A stretch of DNA of 64,000 nucleotides from Candidatus Collinsella stercoripullorum. Lineage in GTDB: Bacteria > Actinomycetota > Coriobacteriia > Coriobacteriales > Coriobacteriaceae. Position 1 is the stretch's first letter. Each line of letters begins with the position of its first letter. The stretch covers positions 1-64,000 of the forward strand of contig DXAO01000033.1 of assembly GCA_019117005.1 (NCBI GenBank). Direction: 5' to 3'. The position numbers and the translations under genes were made by a program. The notes below the pieces were generated by a model. That model was not told the DNA's origin. It did no database searches and saw only the letters and a program-made list of their open reading frames with translations. Below are positions 38,258 to 47,418 of the stretch, piece by piece.

Positions 38258-39206
38258 CGAGGAGTACCGCCGGCTGGTCGAGGAGGCCGGCCTGCCGCCC
38301 GAGGCGCTGCCGAGCGACGCGTTCTTCACCGCGAACGTCGACTCCGAGCTCGCCCGCGCCAAGGCCGAGCAGCGGGCCGCCGCATCCGCCGGCGTCCCCG
38401 AGGGCATCGAGGCCGCTCTCGCCGAGTCCGCCGACCGCGCCGAGGCGCGAAAGGAGGCCGCCCGCATCATCGGGGAGCTCCGTGCGGAGGGTTCCTGGTC
38501 CGGCCTGCACTCCACCCTCGCGGGGGTCCCGGCGGGCCTCATGGACAGCAACCAGCTGCAGGAGCACATCGCCGGCATCCGCTCCGAGGGCTGCGGCGAC
38601 CCGCTGCCCATCGGCGTGCTGATCTCCGGCTCGGGCACCAACCTGCAGGCGCTGATCGACCGCATCGCCGACGGCAGCCTGAACGCGGAGATCAAGCTCG
38701 TGGTGGCGAGCCGCCCCTCCGCGAAGGGCCTGGCGCGCGCCGAGGCCGCGGGGATCCAGACCCTCACCCTCTCCAAGGAGATCTACGCCGACCCGATCCA
38801 GGCGGACGAGATCATCGCGAGCGAGCTGTACCGCGCCGGCGTCGCCTACGTCATCATGGCGGGCTACATGCGCAAGGTGCATGCCCCGCTGCTGGCGACC
38901 TTCCCCGACCGCATCGTCAACCTGCATCCGGCGCTGCTGCCGAGCTTCCCGGGGGCGCATGCGATCGACGACGCCTTCCGGCGCGGCGTCAAGGTGACGG
39001 GTGTGACGGTGCATTTCGCCAACGCGGCCTACGACGCGGGTCCCATCATCGCGCAGCGCGCGCTGCCGGTGGAGGAGGGCTGGGATGTCGAGGTGCTCGA
39101 GGCCCATATCCACGAGATCGAGCACGAGCTGTACCCCCATGTGGTCCAGCTGCTCGCCGACGGCCGCGTGCAGGTGCGCGAGGACCGCACGGTCGCCATC
39201 TCCTAG
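38247..39206 (+). CDS. purN: Phosphoribosylglycinamide formyltransferase with extra N-terminal domain
   Basis: This encodes 319 aa. The C-terminal ~200 residues are normal PurN (GAR to FGAR using 10-formyl-THF): IGVLISGSGTNLQALID, the active-site Asn-His-Asp set in NLHPALLPSFPGAHA and TVHFANAAYDAGPII. About 120 residues precede this and are absent from ordinary PurN (usual length about 200). They are helical and charged, with Ala-rich stretches, and carry no recognised family. The frame is continuous, the start overlaps the purM stop, and an internal ATG at 38541 lacks an RBS, so the extension looks real. It might anchor PurN to a partner such as PurM. Confidence 0.9.
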   Translation: MSGSEEYRRLVEEAGLPPEALPSDAFFTANVDSELARAKAEQRAAASAGVPEGIEAALAESADRAEARKEAARIIGELRAEGSWSGLHSTLAGVPAGLMDSNQLQEHIAGIRSEGCGDPLPIGVLISGSGTNLQALIDRIADGSLNAEIKLVVASRPSAKGLARAEAAGIQTLTLSKEIYADPIQADEIIASELYRAGVAYVIMAGYMRKVHAPLLATFPDRIVNLHPALLPSFPGAHAIDDAFRRGVKVTGVTVHFANAAYDAGPIIAQRALPVEEGWDVEVLEAHIHEIEHELYPHVVQLLADGRVQVREDRTVAIS

Positions 39207-39248
39207 GTCCGGGCCCTTCCGGACTCGGGTCAGCCTATCGCGTCGATC

Positions 39249-39280
39249 GGGGCCGGTCCTTCGGGGCCGGCCCCGTCTTC
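39249..39280 (+). terminator. Terminator after purN (duplicated copy A)
   Basis: An 8-bp stem GGGGCCGG/CCGGCCCC (39249-39256 with 39267-39274), loop TCCTTCGGGG, tail GTCTTC. The 26 bases 39249-39274 are identical to 44784-44809 behind the GH20 gene. Confidence 0.6.
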
Positions 39281-39314
39281 ATGCCGGCGCGGGCGGGTGT
39301 CGGCGGGAGCAGGC

Positions 39315-39364
39315 GATGGGTTGAAACGAACCCGTCTCCAACCAACCCGCCCAACCAACCCATC
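39315..39364. repeat. REP-like palindromic unit before the GH20 gene
   Basis: Outer arms GATGGGTTG (39315-39323) and CAACCCATC (39356-39364) are inverted complements around AAACGAACCCGTCTCC and an extra CAACCAACCCGCC segment. It is related to the units at 44884 and 44931. Confidence 0.65.
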
Positions 39365-39817
39365 ACCTTGACTGGTATTGGATTGATAAGACCACATCGC
39401 CGCTGGTAGACTGCGGTATATGGGTCGCATGCCGCCCAGCGGCGATGGGGGAACGTTTACGGAAAGGCCGGTTTCGGGGCCTGTTCCGCCCGTTTTGAAT
39501 CACCCCTCGTCATGCGGGTCCCTCGACGGGTCCGGCCCGGGACCCCCGGGTGTCTCAAACCCTTCTGAGCTGGGTGCTCGTGGGGACGGTAGCTGGTATC
39601 GTGCATGTATAACCAGCTATGATGAATATATCAACAAGAAATATCAATAACTGCGTATATTCAAACGACCCCGGGTGTGCTTCTCTACCGATATAGTTTC
39701 TAGGATTATGTTCCGCCGGACGAAGAGCGGCCCCGTCCTGTGTCCCGCAGGCAACGGGCGCCGTCGCCCGCATCCCACGCGGACGGGCAGGGTCCGGCAG
39801 AGAGAACGGGGAGGATC
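39365..39817 (+). promoter_or_regulatory. GH20 upstream region with CTGGTAT motifs
   Basis: GGTATT (39374), GGTAGA (39405), GGTATA (39415), GGTAGC (39588) and GGTATC (39595) recur, the last within the inverted repeat AGCTGGT...ACCAGCT (39591-39618). A likely -10 is TATGAT at 39618-39623, with GGTATC at the -35 position 17 bases up. This implies an activator-type site and a leader of ~190 bases. The stretch 39430-39580 holds no gene I can support, only GC-rich inverted repeats. The RBS GGGGAGG lies at 39808-39814. Confidence 0.45.
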
Positions 39818-42800
39818 ATGGAAAACGAACACCGAGGCTGCTGGCGCTGTTCGGCGCGCTGCTGGTCCTTGCGGCCTTCGCGGCGGCGCCGGCGCGCGCC
39901 TGGGCCGCGACGAACCTCGCCGCGGGCAAGCCCGTGACGGCAAGTGCCGCGCACGGCGCGATGCCGGCGAGCAACCTCACGGAACGACCGGGCATCGCGC
40001 TGGTCCACGGAATTGCCCCCTCCGCGGTGGGCCTACGTCGATCTGGGCTCGTCCCAGCAGATGGACCGCTTCAGCGTCATCTGGGAATCCGACAACGTCT
40101 ACGCGTCGAGCTTCGACATCTACGTGTCGGACAGCACCGAGGACTGGGGCGACCCCGTCGCCTCCGTGTCCGATAACGCGCAGCGCGCCTCGACGGTCGA
40201 GCTCGACGAGCCGGTCGCCGGCCGCTACGTCCGCCTCTCGGTCACCGCGATGCACGGGTACCCGAGTGTGTCGGCCTGCGACTTCAGCATCTCGCTCGGT
40301 TCCGACGAGACGCCCGCGGACCCGACCGAGAACGTCGCGCTCGGCATGACCGGCGCCGCCGATTTCACCGAGGCCGCGTCCCTCGGCACGGGCAACGCGT
40401 TCGACGGGGACACGTCGAGTAAAAGCTCGCGCTGGGCCTCCGCCGTGGACGCCACGGAGGGCGAGCCCGGCGGCCCGCACTGGATCTACGTCGACCTCAG
40501 GCAGATGCGCGACGTCAAGACGGTCCGCGTCTTCTGGGAGATGCGCAAGGCGAACGGCTACCGCATCGATATCGCGTCCGACGGCGCGGACCCCGCCGCG
40601 GACAGCTCGGACTGGCAGACGGTCTACGAGAACGACGGCCGTCCCGCCTCGACCACCGACACCATCTCGCTGGACCAGGTGCACCAGGCTCGCTACGTGC
40701 GCCTCTACATCGAGCAGAACACCTTTGACGACCCCGGCGGCGGCACCCCGTGGGGCAACATCTCGATCTACGAGATGGAGGTCTACGGCGGCGCGCCCGC
40801 CATGGACATCGGCGACGTCGCGAACATGATCTCGGTCGCGGCGCCCAGTGCGGAGGACACCAAGCTCTCCGTCACCCTGCCCGAGGTCGAGGGCTATACG
40901 GTCGAGTACCGCGGAACCGATCTCGAGCAGATCGTTGACGCGGAGCTGAACATCAACCGCCCGCTCATCGACAAGGAGGTCAAGCTGGCGTTCAAGGTGA
41001 CCGAGGATGCGACGGGCAAGTACGTCCTCACCGAGGTCCCCGTCACCGTTCCCGGCCGCCAGCAGGCCAACACCGGCAACGCGGCGCCCGTGATCCTGCC
41101 CGAGCTCTCCGAGTGGGCGGGCGGCTCCGGCGTCTTCGACATCACCGGGCAGACCTCCGTCTACTACACCGACGCCTCCCTCGCGAACGTGGTCGAGCGC
41201 TTCGCCGCCGACCTCTCCGAGGTGCTCGGCTTCGAGATCTCCGCGGTGCAGGGCGAAGGCGACGGCATCGTCTTCACGACGAGCACCGACCCCGCCGTCG
41301 TGGCGCTCGGCGAGGAGGGCTACACGCTCTCCGTCACCGGCTCGCGCGTGACGGTGACCGCGCCGACCTCGGATGACTGGGACGCCACGACGGGCGCCAA
41401 CTGGGGCGCCCAGACGCTGCTGCAGGCCGCCGAGCAGGGCGATGGCTCCCTGCCCCAGGGCGAGGCGCGCGACTACCCGCTCTACAAGGTGCGCGGCATC
41501 ATCCTCGACGTGGGCCGCAAGACCTTCACGATGGACTGGCTGAACCAGCTGGTGCGCCAGATGGCCTACTACAAGCTGAACGACCTCAACATCCATCTGA
41601 ACGACAACTACATCCCCATCGAGCAGTACGTCGCCGACGGCATCGACCCGGCCGACCTCGAGAAGGGCGCGTACTCGGGCTTCCGCCTGGAGTCGGACAT
41701 CACCGAGGGCGACACCTTCACCTTCGGCGGCGTCGAGCACACCGCTCGCACCGATCTCACGAGCACCGACCTCTTCTACACGAAGGCGGAGTTCCGCGAG
41801 TTCATCGATTCCTTCGCCGAGTTCGGCGTGAACATCTCCCCCGAGATCGACACCCCGGCGCACTCGCTTGCGCTCACCAAGGTCTTCCCGGACCTCTCCT
41901 ACGGCGTGATGCGGCACCGCAACCGCGACCACCTCGACATCATCAACCAGTACGACCAAGTCGTCGACATGATGGAGACCATCTGGGACGAGTACACGGT
42001 CGGCGACGACGCCGCCTTCTCCGGGGCGCGCTACATCAACATCGGCGCGGACGAGTTCAACGTCAGCGGCACGGGCGATCACGACACGGGCAACGCGCTG
42101 ACCACCGGCGAGGCCTACCGCAGGTTCGTGAACGACCTCTCCAACTACATGCTCGACGAGGGCTACACCCCGCGCGTGTGGGGCAGCCTGTCCAACTACA
42201 GCGGCGACAACTCGATCATCGAGCACCCCGAGCTCGCCCAGGTGCTGCTGTGGAACTCCGGCTACGCCCACATGGACGAGATGTACGACATGGGCTACCA
42301 GCTCATCTTCTGCGATGACGGCCAGTACTACATCGTTCCGGGCGCGACCTACTACTACGATTACCTGTCGCCGAGCATCATGTACAACTCGGCCATCAAC
42401 GTGCAGGGGTCCACGACCGTCCCCGCCGGCGACCCCCAGATGGTCGGCGGCATGTACGCCGCGTGGAACGACATGGTCGACCGCAACGAGATCGGCATGT
42501 CGCAGTACGACATCTACGACCGTCTCTACCAGTCCATGGGGCTCTACGGCGCCAAGCTGTGGGGCAAGCCCGCCGGCGCCATGAGCCTCGAGGCCGCGCA
42601 GGGCGTCATGGACGACCTCGGCGTCGCCCCCGGAACCAACCAGGCCTACGCTGCCTCCGCGAACGACGAGGGGACCTATCTCCAGCTCACGATGGATGAC
42701 GAGGCCGACGCCTCGGGCAACGGCCGCGGTATCGGCGAGCTCGGGAACGCCTCGCTCGAGGACCTCGGCTACACGGGCGCCCTCAAGCTGAACGGCGGGG

Positions 42801-44749
42801 CGAGCTACGCCGAGATCGAGGGCATCGAGACCCTCGGCCTGGGCTCCGACCTGCGCGCGAAGGTCATGCGCACCTCCGCCTCCGCCGAGGACCAGGTCCT
42901 GTTCGAGTCCCCGTACGGCCAGATCAAGGCCGTCCAGGGCGCGACCGGCAAGGTGGGCATCTCGCGCGAGGGGTACGACTACAGCTTCGACTACACCCTC
43001 CCCGTGAACGAGTGGGTCGAGCTCGAGTTCAAGAACACCAAGGACTCCACCTCCCTGTTCGTCGACGGCGAGCTGGTGCAGACCATCGGCACCGGGACGC
43101 GCGGCCAGCTGCACGGGACCTGCATGTTCCCGCTGGCGCGCATCGGCTCGGAGTCCGAGGCGTTCGAGGGGTATGTGACGGACGTCGTCGCGACCTCCTC
43201 GGCTGACGTCTCGACCACGGAGTACGCTTCGACCGCCGTACTGCTGCGCGCCGTCTGCGCCGCCGCGGCCGTGTCCGCCGAACACGAGATTGCGGGCATC
43301 GACGCGCTCGTCGAGCAGGCTTCCCAGCTCATGGACCAGGTCGCGCCCGACGGCGACGCCGTGGCGGCCCTGACCTCCCAGATCGAGGGGGCCGTCGCCT
43401 CCGTCGACTTCGAGCAGGCCGACTACGGCCGCGTCGACGCCCTGCTGTCGCTCCTCCCCTCGGATGAGCAGCTCGACTCCCTGTTCACCCCGGATTCGGT
43501 CGAGTCGCTGCGCCGCGCCGTGTCCGCCATCCGCCGCGGGCTGCCCGCCGGCATGCAGGATGTCGTCGACGGCTACGAAGCGACGCTCTCCGCCGCCCTC
43601 GCCGGCTTGGAGCCGACCGAGGCGCGCGACCCGGCCCTCATCGACCCCGCGCTCCTGAAGGCCGACGCCTGCTCCCAGCAGGCGGAGAGCGGCAAGGAGG
43701 GGCCCGCGGCCAACGTGCTCGACGGGGACACCTCGACGATGTGGCACACGACCTGGACGGGCGACGGGCATGCGGAGCACTGGATCTCGCTTACGCGCGC
43801 CGACGGGGCCGCCATGTCGGTTTCCGGGCAGCAGTACACCCCGCGCCAGTCCGGCAGCAACGGCATCATCACCGGCTACCAGGTCCAGGTCAAAGCGACC
43901 GCCGACAGCGATTGGAAGACGGTCGCGGAGGGCACCTGGACGTCCAACGCCCAGGTCAAGAAGGTCGAGTTCGATGCGGTCGAGTTCGTCGCGGTGAGGC
44001 TGTACGCCACGGCCTCCGCGAGCGACACCGCCGTGACCTTCGGGTCGGCTGCGGAGATCCGCCTGGTCGACGGCTCCGCCGCCGCCGACATCGACGGCCT
44101 GCGGGCGATCGTCGACGCCGCGGCGAAGATCTCCAACGACGACGGCCGCTACACGCCCGACAGCTGGCAGGCGCTGCAGGACGCCATCGCGGCGGCGCGC
44201 ACGCTGCTCGAGTCCGAGGCGCCCGACGCGTCCGAGGTCGAGCAGGCGAAGAAGGACGTGCTCGACGCGCAGACGAGCCTGGTGCTCGCTGTGGCGGAGC
44301 CCGAGCCCGAGACCTACACGGTCACCTTCATCGACCGCATCCCGGGCACCGAGGACACGGTCCTCACCGTCGAGGCCGGCTCCAAGCTCGCCGAGCCCGC
44401 CGAGCCCGTGCTCGAGGGCTGGGTCTTCGGCGGCTGGTACGTCGACGGCTGGGAGGGCGGTTTCACCCGGCGCTGGGATTTCGAGACCGACACGGTGACC
44501 TCGGACCTGACGCTGACCGTGCAGTGGACCGCCGCGGGCGGCGGCTCGGGCGAGACCGACCCGGGCGAGTCCGACCCCGGTGCGACGACGCCGGAGGAGC
44601 CGCCGGCGAAGCCCGGCGACGGCACCGGCTCGCAGGGGTCCATCCCCCAGACGGGTGACAACATGCCGGCGATCCTCATCGGCGTCGCGGTGGCAGCGGT
44701 GGTGCTGATCGTCGCGGGCGTCGTGGTGAGCCGCAGGAAGCGCGGGTAG
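39818..44749 (+). CDS. Surface GH20 beta-N-acetylhexosaminidase/lacto-N-biosidase-like protein, frameshifted near the start
   Basis: ATG 39818 has GGGGAGG upstream, but its frame stops at 39935. The signal peptide (LLALFGALLVLAAFAAAPARAWA) is in another frame, and the main frame is open from about 39944 to 44749. Two compensating shifts, near 39830 and 39982, are needed to join them. Modules: two F5/8C/CBM32 domains, a GH20 N-terminal domain, and a GH20 barrel with the catalytic Asp-Glu pair in NIGADEF (codons 42050-42055). A LamG-like domain, another F5/8C domain, a FIVAR domain and an InlB-type beta-grasp repeat (~44310-44530) follow. The sorting signal is IPQTG, a hydrophobic helix and RRKRG. 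It removes N-acetylhexosamine or lacto-N-biose from host glycans (family knowledge). It could be a pseudogene. Confidence 0.82.
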
Positions 44750-44783
44750 CGCACCCGGCGCGACGGCACAGGCCATGCGATGC

Positions 44784-44815
44784 GGGGCCGGTCCTTCGGG
44801 GCCGGCCCCTTTCCA
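44784..44815 (+). terminator. Terminator after GH20 gene (duplicated copy B)
   Basis: The same 26-base hairpin as at 39249-39274, here followed by TTTCC, which makes a better terminator tail. Confidence 0.65.
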
Positions 44816-44858
44816 TGCCGCGGCGGGCGCGGGGCTCGGCCGTGCAGCGGGCGCGGGC

Positions 44859-44966
44859 GATGGGTTGAGATGGGTTGACGGGCGATGGGTTGAAACGAAC
44901 CCGTCCCCAACCAACCCATCAGTCGGGCCCGATGGGTTGAAACGAACCCGTCCCCAGTCAACCCCC
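44859..44966. repeat. Cluster of REP-like palindromic units after the GH20 gene
   Basis: GATGGGTTGA half units lie at 44859-44868 and 44869-44878. A full 37-base unit lies at 44884-44920 with arms GATGGGTTG/CAACCCATC and core AAACGAACCCGTCCCC. Another unit starts at 44931, with arms GGGTTGA/TCAACCC and the same core. No transposase gene is in the window. The rest of this spacer (44967-45086) holds nothing I recognise. Confidence 0.7.
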
Positions 44967-45086
44967 CCTCGCGGGTTCGGGATGCGGTAGGACGGTGCGC
45001 GGTTCTCGGGAAGGTCGCGGCGGCGGGTTCGCTGCCGAGCGCGATATCCCTGCAATTCGGCATCGAGGGCGACCGGGGGCCGGCGC

Positions 45087-45097
45087 TGCTATAGAAT
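45087..45097 (+). promoter_or_regulatory. Putative prmC promoter
   Basis: TG-C-TATAGA (45087-45095) is an extended -10 element 39 bases ahead of the prmC start. No clear -35 is seen. Confidence 0.45.
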
Positions 45098-45133
45098 CGC
45101 TTGGACACGACGACCCGTAGGACGGAGCAAGCC

Positions 45134-46363
45134 ATGGCCGAGTGGACCATCAAGCGGTGCCTTGAATGGACGACCGAGTATCTGGGGGGCAAAGGGGACG
45201 AGAACCCCCGGCTCTCCGCCGAATGGCTGCTGACGTCGGCGACCGGGCTCCCCCGCATCAGGCTCTACACGGATTACGACAAGCCCTTGACGCCCGAGGA
45301 GCTCTCCCGCCTGCACGGGGCCGTCGTCCGCCGCGCGAAGGGTGAGCCGCTGCAGTACATCGCCGGTGAGACCTCCTTCAGGACGATCACCGTCGCGTGC
45401 GAGCCCGGCGTGCTCATCCCGCGCCCGGAGACCGAGATGCTCGTTGAGGAGGTCCTCGCCTACATAGACCGTGCGGTCATGGGCTCCCCCGAGGGCCGGC
45501 GCGCCCGTTCGCGCGCGGCGCTCCCGTGGAACGCCGAGGTGGAGGCGGCCCGTCGGGCCGAGCTCGAGGCGGCCGCGCGCCGCGCCGCCGAGCAGGAGGG
45601 CTCCGACCGGGCGGACGGAGGCGCGGGGGAGGGACCGGACGCCCCCGCGTCGGACAGGGTCGACGCCCCGGCGCCGGACGCCGTGCCCGGAGCGGGCGAC
45701 GGGGCGGCGGAGGGGCAGGGCGACCCCGGGGAGGCCTGCGGGGCGTCCTGCCCGACGGACCTCGAGGACGCCGCCCCCGCCGTCGCCCGTGTGCTCGAGG
45801 TCGGCTGCGGGACGGGGTGTATCTCCCTGTCGATCGCGGCGGAGCGCCCCGGTCGCGTGCGCTGCGTCTCGACGGACATCGAGCCGCGGGCGGTGGCGCT
45901 CGCCCGCCGCAACCGCGACGCGCTCGGGATCCCGCCGGAGGAGGCCGACTTCCGCGAGGGGAACCTGGTGTCGCCGCTCGACCGCGCGACCGAGTGGGGA
46001 ACCTTCGACGTCCTCGTGTCCAACCCGCCCTACATCCCCACCTCCGTGATGGCGCAGCTGCCGCGCGAGGTGGCGGACTTCGAGCCCGGGCTCGCCCTGG
46101 AGGGCGGGGCCGACGGCCTCGATATCTTTCGCCGGCTCGTCAACGCCGCCCCCAGCATGCTGAGGCCGGGCGGACTGCTCGCGTGCGAGCTGCATGAGAC
46201 CACGCTCGACGCCGCGGCCGATATCTGCCGCGCGGCGGGGTTCGAGGACGTGCGCATCGTCGACGACCTTGCGGGGCGGCCCCGCATCGTCGTCGCGGTC
46301 GTGCCCGAGTCGGCGGTCCTCGAGGCGCGCCGGCGCTTCGGCGCGGGTGCCCCGAGCCGCTGA
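45134..46363 (+). CDS. prmC: Release factor glutamine methyltransferase with internal insertion
   Basis: This encodes 409 aa from ATG 45134 with ACGGAG upstream (an in-frame ATG at 45101 has none). PrmC methylates the Gln of the GGQ motif in release factors. The N-terminal helical domain includes EPLQYIAGETSF and LIPRPETEMLV. The SAM-binding domain has LEVGCGTGCISLSIA and the catalytic NPPYIP. About 100 low-complexity acidic and Ala-rich residues (roughly 120-220) are inserted between the two domains, so the protein is well beyond the usual ~280 residues. In many genomes prfA lies directly upstream of prmC. Here the GH20 gene is there instead. Confidence 0.9.
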   Translation: MAEWTIKRCLEWTTEYLGGKGDENPRLSAEWLLTSATGLPRIRLYTDYDKPLTPEELSRLHGAVVRRAKGEPLQYIAGETSFRTITVACEPGVLIPRPETEMLVEEVLAYIDRAVMGSPEGRRARSRAALPWNAEVEAARRAELEAAARRAAEQEGSDRADGGAGEGPDAPASDRVDAPAPDAVPGAGDGAAEGQGDPGEACGASCPTDLEDAAPAVARVLEVGCGTGCISLSIAAERPGRVRCVSTDIEPRAVALARRNRDALGIPPEEADFREGNLVSPLDRATEWGTFDVLVSNPPYIPTSVMAQLPREVADFEPGLALEGGADGLDIFRRLVNAAPSMLRPGGLLACELHETTLDAAADICRAAGFEDVRIVDDLAGRPRIVVAVVPESAVLEARRRFGAGAPSR

Positions 46364-46723
46364 GCGCACAGGCCGGCCGCCCGGCGCGAGCGCCGGGCAG
46401 GCACGGGGAGGCGCCCCGCCCGTCACGGCGGCGGGGCCGTCCCTGATGACATGGGAGCTGCCCTGTCCGGCACATCGGTCCCCGATGGCACGGGGCCGTT
46501 CCGTCTGCCGTCACCTGCCGTCACGGACCGTCGCGGGTCCGGTCCATACCGACACGTAACGCACACATTACACCCTCTTGGCCGACGTCCCTTTCCCGTT
46601 TATCCGATGGGTTGGGGACGCTGCCTGCATTCGGGCCGGCGCGTGAGACAATGCACAGAGCCGCGCGGAGACGCGCGGTAAAACGTTTGCTCAACGCCGG
46701 GGAACAGGGAAGGAAGGTACCGT
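46364..46723. other. Spacer between prmC and tsaC with a half REP unit
   Basis: This 360-base spacer has a short GC hairpin after prmC (GCCCGGCG/CGCCGGGC near 46379-46397) without a U-tract. GATGGGTTGGGGACG at 46606-46620 is the reverse complement of the right half of the REP-like unit, in truncated form. GACAAT near 46648 may be a -10 for tsaC. No gene is seen. Confidence 0.4.
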
Positions 46724-47416
46724 ATGCAGCGAATCTACCGGGTGTCCGCCGACGGCCGCCCGCATCCGCTCGCGATCCGCGACGCCGCGGCGCACCTGCG
46801 CGCGGGCTGCCTCGCCCTCGTCCCCACCGAGACCGTCTACGGAGTCGGGGTCTGCGTCTCGGCGTACGCGTCGTGCGAGGGGGAGCCCTCGGACGAGTCC
46901 GGGTACGGGCGCATCTTCACGCTCAAACGGCGGGAGCGCCGCCAGACGGTCCCCTGGCTCGTCGCGGGCGCGGAGGCCCTCGACGCCTTCGGGGTCGACG
47001 TCCCCGACGAGGCGTACCGTCTCGCCGAGGCGTTCTGGCCGGGCGCCCTCACCATCGTCGTCAGGGCGTCCGACGCGGTCCCCGCCTTCATGCGCGCGGC
47101 GGACGGCACGGTCGCGCTGCGCGCCTCGGCGTCCCCGGTGATCCGGGCCCTCGTGCGCGCCTGCGGCTCGCCGCTCGCGGTCACGAGCGCCAACACCCAC
47201 GGCGCCCCCGCGCCTGCGTCGTTCGAGGAGGTGGAGCCCCGCATCCTTGCGGGCTCCGACATCGCTTTGGATGCCGGTGCGACCGTGTGCCGCGACGCGT
47301 CGACCATCGTGTCGTGCGCGCACGGCGCGCCCGAGATCCTGCGGCACGCGGCCCTGCCCGACGAGCGCGTCCGTGCGGTCCTGACCCCCGACTCCGCCCC
47401 CGATAAGGAGCGATAG
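46724..47416 (+). CDS. tsaC: L-threonylcarbamoyladenylate synthase (Sua5/YrdC family)
   Basis: This encodes 230 aa with GGAAGGAAGG before ATG 46724. It makes threonylcarbamoyl-AMP for the t6A37 modification of ANN-decoding tRNAs. LVPTETVYGVG, IFTLKRRERRQTVPWLV, FWPGALTIVV and VTSANTHGAPAP are the YrdC-domain blocks. It lacks the long Sua5 C-terminal domain, so it is the short TsaC form. It is two bases upstream of glpK. Confidence 0.88.
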   Translation: MQRIYRVSADGRPHPLAIRDAAAHLRAGCLALVPTETVYGVGVCVSAYASCEGEPSDESGYGRIFTLKRRERRQTVPWLVAGAEALDAFGVDVPDEAYRLAEAFWPGALTIVVRASDAVPAFMRAADGTVALRASASPVIRALVRACGSPLAVTSANTHGAPAPASFEEVEPRILAGSDIALDAGATVCRDASTIVSCAHGAPEILRHAALPDERVRAVLTPDSAPDKER

Positions 47417-47418
47417 AC

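Noticed and set aside
39420-39650. Small open frame in the GH20 upstream region
   Set aside because: No RBS, no family, and it overlaps the promoter motifs and inverted repeats.
39977-45055. Long minus-strand open frame (1692 codons) opposite GH20
   Set aside because: Shadow of the GC-rich GH20 gene. No recognisable protein features.
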